From contig JAVHZZ010000003.1 of assembly GCA_036250195.1 (NCBI GenBank), forward strand, positions 297,505,565 to 297,569,564: 64,000 bases of DNA. Reading direction: 5' to 3'. Shown piece by piece: positions 24,839 through 34,979 of the stretch. The notes under the pieces are model-generated. The model was not told where the DNA came from, searched no databases, and saw nothing but the letters and a program-made list of their open reading frames with translations. Every line of letters starts with the position of its first letter. Position 1 is the stretch's first letter. Made by a program: the position numbers and the translations under genes. Source of the stretch: Mixophyes australis. Lineage: Eukaryota; Chordata; Amphibia; Anura; Limnodynastidae.

Positions 24839-25250
24839 TCCAAGGACAATTCCATCTTATACCACTTTTCTTTACTGACACTGCTGTGTGGCAATGTTTC
24901 CTATATGTGCTAGGAACTGTCATGTGTTTGAGTCATTGCTCTGTCACTTAGCATCCAGCCAGGTCGCTGCAGTCTTTGTTTGAAAGGGTATGAAAATAAT
25001 ATTGTGACCTGTGAGATGGTCCAAATTAACTGCAAATGACTTGAAATTAGTGTTATTGAGGTTAATAATAATGTATGAGGAGAAAAAAGCAAAATGATGT
25101 GATTTTAGCAAAAAAAAAAAAGTGATTAAAAAAAAAAATAGGGATCCAAAACCAAAACCAATACACGCGAGCGCGGTTTTGCCAAAACCAAAACATGAAA
25201 TTAATGCAGACCAAAACCAGAATATGAGGGTCAGTGAACATCTCTAATTT

Positions 25251-25905
25251 CATTCTAATTTTATACTTTGGCATGTTATGTAACTAATTTCCTAATCGGA
25301 TACGTTCAAAACGTTTGATAATCCTTCTTTTAAGAATTTTTATCGATTTTATGTGAGGCAATTATGATTGGTTGGTGTCAGTATTTAAAGAGACAACTTT
25401 ATGGGTCCTCCATACACCTTGACAAAGATTCAAATGAGTTGAAACAAGTTGGAGCAGGAGAACACCATTTGACTCTGCCTTTATACCATCCTTTGATGTC
25501 AGGAGATTCAAGGGATTTGAACGTATCTCATGTGAATACATCTGTATACACCACTGTACATCCTTAACATCTTCGGTAGGAGTGTTTATACTCAGCATAA
25601 GATTATATGCCTCTTTTAACTATTATTATGTGAGTGCATTTCATGCATTTTATTGTTTTGATTTAATAAATGGTATTACACTACATCCTTCCCATTTTTG
25701 TTTTTTTATATGTATCATGTCCTTTGGAGACTTCATTTGATGATACAACAACGTGGTGTTTATAGAAGAAACCCTGAAAGAAAGATTTTCAAGGACTACA
25801 TTTTATTACAGTCTTGTGAGTAGCCTCCCTTTGGGGGGCCAATTAATATGGGATTATCACGTATTGGACCTTATGTAAATTTTTCTTGATGTTGCTGTTG
25901 CGCTT
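25251..25905. other. Short host interval between two transposons
   Basis: AT-rich DNA between the hAT right end and the Harbinger left end. Opposed short frames at 25,362-25,598 have no recognisable content. No other feature seen. Confidence 0.5.
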
Positions 25906-25908
25906 AAA

Positions 25909-26065
25909 GGGGGGTATTCAATTGTTAGCGAGACGCGTTAAAATTTCGCGCTCGAAAAAGAAAAAAAATTCCGCGCTCGTTTATTGCCGTTTGAGCGCTC
26001 GTTTTAAAAACAAACTCGCTCAATGCAAATGTTTTTTTGCATCCTCCGCCTCGCGCTCTACTATT
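25909..26065 (+). repeat. Harbinger left TIR and GCGCTCG-rich subterminal region
   Basis: The TIR is followed by a cluster of CGCGCTCG-like motifs (about 25,947, 25,971, 25,994 and 26,052), each next to A/T runs. Such short repeated subterminal motifs are plausible binding sites for the element's own Myb-like or transposase protein. No base-level proof. Confidence 0.75.
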
Positions 26066-26371
26066 GGTCCTAGCGAGTTTGAAATCTAAGGGGAGTGTTT
26101 TACGCTGGCAGCTCAGTATGAAAAAATAATGCAGCCAACAGCAAACTGTCATTTGCTGATAGCTGTTGGCTGACTTGGTTGGTGACTGCTGTGGCTTGTG
26201 ACTCCTGAGGCTTGTGACTCCTGACTGCTCTCCATTGCTCTAATCTTCGAAATTGGATTAGTGAGTTGACTCTACACTGCACTATACACATATTTTTTAT
26301 AAAAAATAACATTTTATTTTTTACAATACAGGCAAATACACACAAGAATATACTACAGACATACCACACTT

Positions 26372-26410
26372 ATTTAATTGCACCCACCACACACACACAC
26401 ACATATATCT

Positions 26411-26452
<42 letters not shown>

Positions 26453-26465
26453 TTACATACACACA
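26372..26465. repeat. (CA)n-(TA)n microsatellite
   Basis: ACACACAC then a pure TA run at about 26,417-26,449, in the 5' region of the Harbinger upstream of the Myb-like gene. The adjoining 26,560-26,800 interval holds an imperfect ~80-bp direct repeat (GTCCCTTAAAAATTATA at about 26,599 and 26,762). Confidence 0.9.
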
Positions 26466-26949
26466 CATTTTTAAAAAAAAAATATTTTTTTTTCCTGTAT
26501 TTAAGCAATTGCAGTTTTGACTTGTTTTAGGATAAAAATTGAATTAGTTTGCATTAACTTTTTTGCAGTCTACATAGATTGTATTGCACGTAGTTTTGTC
26601 CCTTAAAAATTATAATATAATTTAGTTAAAATACAACTGCTATATTTTTATCTAGTGTTACATTATTTTTTTGCTGTATTTCTACAGTTGTATTATTGTC
26701 CTTTTTCCCTTAGTTATCATTTAGTTTTCTGTAGTTTATAGATTGTATTTAACCTAGTTTGGTCCCTTAAAAATTATATTATAATTTATTTTTTATACAA
26801 CTGAATTTTTTTTTTAGTCAAGTACTTGTGTAGTTTAATTAATTGTTATTAGTATTATAGTAGGATATTGTACTGTATCCTTAGGCAAGTGTTGTTAAAT
26901 AGTCAATAGTTTTTATTTATTTTTGCAAAGAAAATTTATTAGAGTAGCC

Positions 26950-29061
26950 ATGTCTAGGGAGCGTAGGGATTCTTCTTCTTCTTCTACACAGGGAACCCAA
27001 GAAGAAATTGTCAGCAGTGGCGAGGAATGGAGAGACCGTCCTGAGGAGCGCCAAGAAGAAAGAAGGCGGCAGCAGTTTGTGAGCAGCGTGCAAGCCAGCA
27101 CAAGCACCCAGCAGCAACATCTTACAGAGAGTGGATCTGATGATGAAGAAGGACCATCTGTAACACGATCCAGGCGCTTCACACTTGAGGAGAATGAAGT
27201 CCTTGTTGCTGGGGTACTGCAACATTACGAGACACTGAAGGGTGCCCAATCGCTGAAGGCGTCCTTCAAGCATAAGCAGAAGATTTGGTCCCAGATTGCC
27301 TCTGCTGTGTCCGCAGTAGGTGTTCGAGTACGATCAGTTGCGGTTTGCATGAAACGCTTTCGGGACTGCAAGCGCACCACGAAGGCAAAGATGGCAGCCG
27401 TTGCCCGTCATTCTAGGGGAACCGGTGGTGGCAAGCCACTGCGCCTAAAATTTAAGCCTTGGGAGAAGAAGATGCGGCAAATTCTCAGTGATGATCTTGT
27501 GGAAGGAGTGGAAGGGACAGTGGACACCCTTGATCCATCCACCTTCCAGCCACGAGGTATGTATAATTGTCTATAAAAGTGACAATGTCAATTAAATTTG
27601 TATAGAATTCTAAAATTATTTTTACAATTTTGCAGAACAAGATGCAGCACAAAGGAGAAGACATGAAAGTGAAGCAGTACCCCGGAAGAGAAAATCCAAA
27701 TCAGGAGGTAAATGGCAAATGTATAATAAAAAAATTTTTTTTTGTAATTTTTTTTTTTACTTGCCTTGCCAAAATCTTATATAAAGATGTACTAATAAAT
27801 CTTTCTTTAATGTATTTTAGATTTGGGTTATTCTCAAGGACACAAGGGCCAGAGGAGTGTCGAAGGAGAAGGTATGATATAAAGATGTAACATGCATGTA
27901 TACATGCTCCATAGATTACATACTTTACACTACACATTACACCCATTATAGTGCTAGATTTACTAAGCTGCGGGTTAGCAAAAGTGTGGCTGTTGCCTAT
28001 AGCAACCAATTAGATTCTAGCTTTATATGAAAGCTAGAATTAGATTGATTGCTATAGGCAACATCCCCAATTTTTCTAATCAACAGCTTATTAAATGTAG
28101 CCCTTAAACTTTTAACCTTAAAGCAATATTATTCACACATAACAGTTTTTATGGACAATATCACCTATGTTAAATAAAAAAAAAAAATGTTCCATAATAA
28201 AGTTGTTTATTATTTTATTAGGTTTTACATCAAAATTTAATCAAACATATTTGTGTATGTATGTACATACATCATCATCGCCATTTTTTTTTTAGTGCCA
28301 CAGATTCCGCAGCACTGTATCGAGAAATCACTCACATCAGTCCCTGCACCATTGGAGCTTACAGTCTAAATTCACACACACAGACACTAGGGTCAATTCC
28401 AATAGCAGTCAATTAACCTACAAGTGTGTGTATATATATATCTACATGTACACATACATATCTACATATACACATACATATTTACATGTTTATAATTTTG
28501 TAATAGTAAGATAGAAATGTATATCATTTGTCTAATAATACCAGGGAATTGATGTCACACTTGTTACTATAATTATTGCATGCAATTAATATATATCAAA
28601 AAAATATTCTTCCAATGTAAAATGTAAGTTGTTATTTTTGGTGCATCTAATATTTCCATAGAATTGTCCAAAAACAAAAATGTAATGTTATTGCTTCTAT
28701 ATAACTAAAAATAAATTTTATTTTTTATTATAGGTGTGACATTGCTTATGCCAAGACAAGTCGCAGTGGAAGTAGCGACAACGGCTTCCAATCAAGGTAT
28801 ATATTGTGATCAAGTAGATAGAATATATTTTAAATATAGTACATTTTGCAAAGCTTATTATAATTATTTGTTACAGAAAAAGAAAGCCGTTTAACCAAGT
28901 CTACTCATCCTGCCCAAACTGTTGAACCAAATAAAAAAGGTAATTATATTTGCATTGTAAAACAATATGCATATATCTCCTTCTCTCTCTTTTACTATAA
29001 CTCTCTCTCTTGTTATATCACTGTCGCTCTTAGGTCTATCAATGTCTCTCTCTATTTTACT

Positions 29062-29094
<33 letters not shown>

Positions 29095-29194
29095 TCTTTC
29101 TCGCTCTTTCACTATCACTCTCTCTTTTACTATAACTCTCTCTCTTGTTATATCACTGTCGCTCTTAGGTCTATCAATGTCTCTCTCTATTTCA

Positions 29195-29229
<35 letters not shown>

Positions 29230-29578
29230 ACTATCACTCTCTCTTTTAACTGTCACTCTCCCTCTTTTTTTCTTTAATATTGCTTTATCTCTCTCTATCT
29301 TTTCCTTTCACTATCACACTCTCTCACTCACTATTCCTCATTGTCACTCTTGATTACTATTTAAATCCTTGTCAACAATTAATAATAGCATCTAATAGTA
29401 TTTTAAAATTAACTTACAGCTCACAAGAGAAGAAGAGTGACTGAGGTACACGTCTCGGAACCTGTTGCTGATGTACAGCGAGGTAATGTTTACACAGAAT
29501 TAATTTTTTGTTTGGTCTCAGCAACTTTTTTTTTTAATGTGTCATTTTTTTTAATCTATATACCTATCTATCTATCTC

Positions 29579-29619
<41 letters not shown>

Positions 29620-30955
29620 ATATAGATATATATGTAATAATTTATTTAATCTAATTTATTTTTATGTATAGAAGGCCGACCCGTTGAAGAGATGTGTGAA
29701 GAAGGGGGAACATCAATAACCCTTGCTCATAGTCGTGAAGGTATGAAGATGTTGAAAATTGTGTGTACATAACTATCTAGCAATATAATCGTATTTTTTT
29801 TTCAGATCCATAGGAATATACATATTGTAATTGTACACATGTATCATTTTAGATAATGAAATGTCTCACATATTTTTGGGGTATTTAATAGACAAATTTT
29901 AATTTTTATTTGTTTATTTTATGTTTTAGAATCCATCATCCCAAGGGAACAGGTGGTAACACCAGTATCCACCTTTTTTTCTCAAGCTGCCATGGAAGAA
30001 ATAGCATCTCCTGTCTGCTCAGTAACCGGTGACTAATTTTTTTTATTTTTTTTTAATCAGAATACATGCATTACTCAAATTATTTAAAACATTGAAATCA
30101 TATAATGTAATATCTGAATAATTGATGTAGTATTTTTTTTTTGGTTTTACAGAGGAATTAGAACATGACAGTCAATCACTGACATTTTCGCCAGTTGACA
30201 GTTTGGTCCACGAAGATGCTGCAACAAGATTTGAGATGCTACAGCAAGCCTTCCCCAACCTTCAAGTTCCAACCACCGAAGGGGAAGGTCCATCTCAAGC
30301 AAGGGTACCTTCCACAGGCACCAGTCTTCCAACACAACTGGTGCACGGTCTGCCAGAACAAGCCACTCGGTTTCATTCCATCACAGACTTTGCCAGAAAG
30401 ATGGAAGGAAGGCAGGAAACATCTCGCCGAAATATGGAAGACAGAGTTCAGAGAATTGGTGACTCGGTAGACCGTTTAACGTCTGTTGTGGAAGAGGTAC
30501 GAAGCTCCCGTAATACCACCAATTCGTTACTGGAGCGACTCATCACAGTGCACAGTGAAATGTCAGCATCGATTCAAGTAAATAACAACTTACAAACGCG
30601 AATGGCTGCTGCAATGGAGCAGAATACAGCAGTGTATTACCAGATGAATCAATCCATGGCACAGATGCATATGCTACAACAACAACAGACAATGCATCTG
30701 CAAATGCTGTCAATGCATGTAATGAATATCAGTGAAGAGCTGAGACTCCGGCGAGTACAGGGTAATGTTTCAGTCCCATTAGCCGATTGGAACATTTCTG
30801 GATTTGTTCCCCCAACACCACAGCAGAGGACGTCATCTGCACTACACACCCCCGTGGTGGAAGTAAGAAGAGCGGAGTCAGCAAGGAGGAGATTGTTACA
30901 GGAACATCCAGAAGAGGAAATCATCAACCCCGTCTCATCTGAGGAAGAAGGGTAA
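26950..30955 (+). CDS. Harbinger Myb/SANT-like DNA-binding protein, nine exons
   Basis: Coding exons inferred from splice consensus and frame: 26,950-27,556; 27,636-27,707; 27,821-27,871; 28,734-28,796; 28,877-28,939; 29,420-29,482; 29,672-29,740; 29,930-30,028; 30,153-30,955. They join without a stop into 1,890 nt, 629 residues. Every junction is phase 1 with GT-AG ends. Residues about 74-160 form a trihelical Myb/SANT-like domain (RFTLEENEVLVAGVLQHYET ... KIWSQIASAV ... SVAVCMKRFRDCKRTTKAKM), as in NAIF1-like Harbinger proteins. Exon 2 encodes a basic PRKRKSKS, a likely nuclear signal; exon 6 has HKRRRV. The last exon encodes a Gln/Met-rich probable coiled coil (MEDRVQRIGDSVDRLTSVVE onward). 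In this superfamily the Myb-like protein takes the transposase into the nucleus and to the transposon ends. The stop is in frame whether or not the final donor (GG|GTAAGA, 30,952) is used. The first ATG with good context, GCCATGT, was chosen. Confidence 0.85.
27950..28104. mobile_element. MITE in intron 3, X-box/CCAAT core
   Basis: Ends AGTGCTAGATTTACTAAGCT and the inverse of AGGGCTACATTTAATAAGCT. The core TTGCCTATAGCAACCAAT appears once directly and once inverted (ATTGCTATAGGCAACATC). Related to the element at 4,588-4,763. Confidence 0.8.
28275..28430 (-). mobile_element. L2 3'-end fragment, antisense, in intron 3
   Basis: Read on the minus strand it carries TTAGACTGTAAGCTCCAATG, GGGACTGATGTGAGTGA and ACAGTGCTGCGGAATCTGTG, the L2 3' UTR signature also seen at 50,436-50,660. 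Non-coding. Confidence 0.75.
28975..29350. repeat. (TCTC)n-rich tract with a ~120-bp internal duplication
   Basis: A CT-rich microsatellite in intron 5 of the Myb-like gene. A block of about 120 bp (TTACTATAACTCTCTCTCTT ... GTCTATCAATGTCTCTCTCT) occurs twice, at about 28,990 and 29,128. Ser/Leu and Arg/Glu frames over it are artefacts. Confidence 0.9.
29558..29635. repeat. (TATC)n microsatellite
   Basis: About 14 TATC units in intron 6 of the Myb-like gene, ending in a short TATA palindrome. Confidence 0.95.
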
Positions 30956-31100
30956 GAAAATGATTAGTTAAAAGAAGCGTATAACTGATAATAGGTTAGT
31001 GACATAAAAACAACAATATGTCATATTTACAGTAATGTCTATAAGTTTCTTATACGAATGTAAATGTATCCTAATTTCTATGTTTTACATTCAATTCTAG

Positions 31101-31266
31101 GTAACCCAGAAGCATCGTGGATCAAAATGCGTAGGAAGTGAAAGCAAGAGGATAACATCATCCAAAAGCATTACGTTACAATGTTATTTGGTATTTATTT
31201 ATTTCTCTCTAGGATGCATGCCTGAAATGTCTGAGTCTCCGTGTGTGTATGTGTGTCTGTCTCCTC

Positions 31267-31342
<76 letters not shown>

Positions 31343-32110
31343 ATATATACATAAATATATCTTTCCTTTTTTTTTTATTCTTGAGAAAATTTAAGTAATC
31401 ATATTTTTTGTTTTTTATCCTAACACAGGAAAAAGTGAAATGTACAGACCTTTCAACATCAGGAATGATCAGCATTGTTAAATATTTGGTGAGTTTGTTT
31501 CAGTTTATTCTTTTTCATAAAAATGTAATTTTTTTAATTTTTTTTGCAGAATGGAAGGGATATGATGTGACATGGACAATGAATATTGTACTCCATACTG
31601 ATCCTTCCTTGTTTTAAAAGTTATGTTTGTATTTTGTTAAAAAAATACAGGTTTTACATACACTTCTTTCTTTTTACTTTTTTAAGATTGCACCCAAATA
31701 TTGGATGGATACAACTTTCAGGAACATGGAATCGAAAATTGCAGACATAACTAGAGTTTTCAGGTAAAAAACTATATAACTATTGACTTAGACATACATT
31801 TTTAATGCAGTCTATTTTTGAATGTTAACATTTTTCTCCTTATCAAGAGTCCAACAATAGGATATGTTTTGTGTCCATATAAACTAAAGCACTATATCAA
31901 TGTTCCAGTATTTAGATGTGAAATGTAATATTAATTTCAAAGATAAGCTTTTAATAAAAAAAATTTCTTGCAGATGTTCGGATGGAATTGGTGGATGTCA
32001 TTTTAAAGAAACAGCTTGAAAATCCAAGGGACTGAATGAACTTAAGAAAAATGTATTAAAAATCTTATGTATTTTGTACAATAAAATTTTACTTTTGAAT
32101 TTATTGTTCC
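31101..32110 (+). other. Probable spliced 3' UTR of the Myb-like gene
   Basis: Several AG acceptors preceded by T-rich tracts (31,100; 31,550; 31,685; 31,974) and a polyadenylation signal AATAAA at 32,080-32,085 suggest a multi-exon 3' UTR. It carries no long frame. A (GT)n-(TA)n microsatellite fills 31,258-31,340. Exon limits inside are uncertain. Confidence 0.45.
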
Positions 32111-32579
32111 TTTAATTATTAGATAGATACACCTTCATCAAATGCAGTTACCTTGCTAATATTTTAGGGGGATAGTATTACCATTTTTTAAAGTTGGGAT
32201 GTTGTAGACTTGTTAACTGTGAACTACTGCAACCATTTTTTTTTAAAAAAAAAAGCAGCACATGACAATAGAGAGAATAGACATGACATTTTTACATGTA
32301 CCCTAAACTTTTTTGTATACATGTATGACGGTTGTAATGGCTCCTACTCTGATATATAGTCATTAGTGGTTAAATTTGCATACATATTTTTAATTTAATT
32401 AAATATAAAATTAAAAAAGTTGTGGTTAGGTAAGAAATAGTATTATTAAATTAACTTCCAGGGAAAGAGTTGAATGTTTAACACTCAAGATAGCAGTTTG
32501 AGATAATTTTCAATGGGATTAAACTAAGTATAGCGTTTTCTTTAAAAAGGTATTGATACAACAGGGTGTATTATAGCCA
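32111..32579. other. AT-rich spacer between the two Harbinger genes
   Basis: No coding sequence or recognised repeat before the inserted repeat block. Confidence 0.5.
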
Positions 32580-34330
32580 AACAACTTGGGTGATAGGCAC
32601 TATAGCAGGGGTAAGAATGCCATAATGACTAAACACCCACAGACTGTTCAGCGCTGGCCTGGATTCGCTAACAAGGGTGTTCCCCTTGAAAAATGTAAGC
32701 GTGCCACCCCACTATTGACACCCAGGCCAGTGCTGATACCACTAGGGCTCTTCCTACTAGGCAGGGGCTCTGGGTAGTAGGGTAATAGTATGGAAAAAAA
32801 AAATAAATCAGATTTGTGGAACTACATGTCCCAGGCAGCCATGTTTGCCAAATTATTGTCCCCACGCTGCTACTAGTATAAGTACAAGCACCAGCATACC
32901 CACTTAACAAAATAGTAAAATAAAATCACAACAACCTCATTACCCAAAAAAAATATTTATATAAAAGAAACCAACAAAAAATTTTGTTTTGTGGAACTAC
33001 AGGTCTCAGGCTGCCGTGGGTGTCACGTCATGTTTCCACTTGTGCTTTGACAAGTGCCAACATGCCCTGGCTGCCGTGGGTACGCTGGTGCTTGTACTTA
33101 TACTGGTAGCAGCGTGGGCACACTATATTGGGCAACAATGCTGGCTGGGACCTGTAGTTCCACAACATAAAATGTTTTTTTATTTCACTTTTTTACACAA
33201 ATATTCTTCCTTTATTACCCTACTACCCACAGCCCAGGGTGGTAGGAAGAGCCCTAGTGCTATCAGTAGTGGGGTGAGTGACCCTAGGGGGGGGGGGGGC
33301 TCGTTTACATTTTTAAAGGGGAACACACTCCCTAGGGAATCCAGCTCAGCGCTGAACAGTCTGTGGGTGTTTAATCATTATGACATTCTTACCCCTGCTA
33401 TAGTGCTAATCACCCCAGGCTGGTTTGACCCTAGGGGGGGGGGGGGTGGGCTCGTTTACATTTTTAAAGGGGAACACACTCCCTAGGGAATCCAGCTCAG
33501 CGCTGAACAGTCTGTGGGTGTTTAATCATTATGACATTCTTACCCCCTGCTATAGTGCTAATCACCCAGGCTGGTTTGCCCAGTGCTGTTTTATTGAAAA
33601 TATGGGTTACGCTTTGACATTTTTTCCAGAGTTTTTTCTAATTAAACAGCAGTAGGTCGGCTGCACTAGGGTTAAGTTTAAATTTAGGTTCAGAAGATGT
33701 ACATCTGCATCAGAACACGGTAGCTGTCATGTCTTTCTAGTAAAGGCTGCAACAGAGTATTTCAGCAATGCTACTTTTTTTCTTTTTTTTTTTGAATAAG
33801 GTGTACATGAGGGTGTTTATTGTATTTCTTGGATTTTTTATAAAGATTTGTGGTTGTAATGAGGGTGTTGTGCTTTTATTTAATAATTTAATTTGTGGAA
33901 CTACAGATCCCAGCCAGCCATGTGTGTAAGAGCATGAAGACACTTTTGGTTCTCAAAGTGGCATCAATCTTTTTTGGGTGCCATGGGAATCCTGATGCTT
34001 GTAGTTAGAGTGGTAGCTGCATGGCCCACACTATTTAGGCAAACATTGCTGGCTGGGGACATGTAGTTCCTCAAATAAATATTTTTTATTTTTTTTATAA
34101 AAACAAAAATGCCCATTTATTAAGCCCCAGGCCAGGGGTATTAGGAAGAACCGTAGTGCTATCAGCACTGGACTGGGGTGTCCCTAGGGGGGGAGGCCCA
34201 ACTACAATTTTTAGGGGACAGCACTCACTAAGGAATCAAGGGCAGCACTGAGCAGTATGTGGTTGATTATTAATTATGACAGTGGGACCAAACTGCGTTT
34301 CTCTTCCCCTGCTATAGTTGCCTATCCCAA
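32580..34330. mobile_element. Composite repeat block with ACTACA(A/G)-CCCAG motifs
   Basis: Inverted and direct copies of the repeat seen at 18,000-18,870: CACTATAGCAGGGG, GTTCAGCGCTG, CACTAGGGCTCTTCCTAC and GTGGAACTACA blocks occur in both orientations. A ~140-bp segment is duplicated head-to-tail (33,281-33,420 and 33,425-33,560), each with a long G run and CTCGTTTACATTTTTAAAGG. It is inserted within the Harbinger between the Myb-like 3' end and the transposase. It has no coding capacity; predicted frames are repeat shadows. Confidence 0.65.
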
Positions 34331-34829
34331 AAAAAAAAATTTAAAAAAAAAAAAAATTGTTTATTGATATAAAAAAAATAAATGAAACAATATTTAAGAG
34401 TAAAGTCACTTTTGTTGGATGATTATTAAAAAAGGTACTGCAGTGATCACTTTTTTGAAACTTATATATGGAATACATTTTGGAATAAGTCGTTTTTATT
34501 TTATTGTGTATAGTCCTAGAGAAAAAAAAATAAAATAAATGGACACCCACACTGCTTCTCTCTGCATATCTTTTTTTCAGTCCAATATCCAAAAGATCCA
34601 TGTTGCTTTGTTTTTAGGAGATCTATTAGAAAAAAGAAAATTAGGTCAGTATCACTCTATTAAGAAAAATAAATTTGATTTGCATTTCATAAAAAAATTA
34701 TTAAGGGTCAGCAATATTGTCAAAAGATTTCAGTTATCAATTGACATATCCAATCACATCACTCCCTTACATATAAATGCCAATACAACAAATAAATTTT
34801 TTTAAAGTATAAAAAAACAATTATACTCA
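34331..34829. other. AT-rich spacer, nothing recognised
   Basis: Poly-A/poly-T rich. Opposed short frames at 34,341-34,805 lack domains. Confidence 0.5.
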
Positions 34830-34979
34830 CCATGATGTTATTTTTCACTTCCTTACCCATTTTCTGAAAAGCTAGATTATATCCTCCTTTGGGGCCAGGT
34901 ACACAGTTTGCCATCATTCCTGTATATATAATAGTACAAGAACATTATTTTTTTTTATAAAATACACACATCAATTTTA

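Larger units (their letters stand above)
16471..25250 (+). mobile_element. hAT transposon copy 1, decayed and nested
   Basis: The left end (AGAGATGCTCGG) and the reverse complement of the right end (TAGAGATGTTCACTGACC) are of the same type as the terminus of copy 2 at 58,325 (TAGGGATGTGCAC). The subterminal TATTATTAACCTCAATAAC block is shared with copy 2 (58,533). Between the ends lie transposase remnants (16,820-17,990), a foldback-like insert, the transposase C-terminal/3' region (19,530-19,765), an L2, a transposase scrap, an 18S scrap and the 3' end. No 8-bp target duplication could be confirmed, so the outer ends may have decayed or been rearranged. Confidence 0.7.
27821..30028 (+). other. 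Block of six phase-1 microexons within the Myb-like gene
   Basis: The exons here are 51, 63, 63, 63, 69 and 99 nt and, with the 72-nt exon before, make seven symmetric exons in a row. Each begins by completing a codon that starts with G from the previous exon (Asp, Gly, Glu, Ala, Glu, Glu). Three exons are exactly 63 nt (21 codons). Encoded segments are low-complexity, polar and rich in Glu, Val, Ser and Thr. Any of them can be skipped without changing frame. Confidence 0.75.

Noticed and set aside
28891..29353. Ser/Leu-rich and Arg/Glu-rich frames on both strands
   Set aside because: They arise from the (TCTC)n tract in an intron of the Myb-like gene.
32586..33655. Several frames of 60-165 codons
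   Set aside because: They repeat within inverted and direct copies of a non-coding repeat also present at 18 kb.
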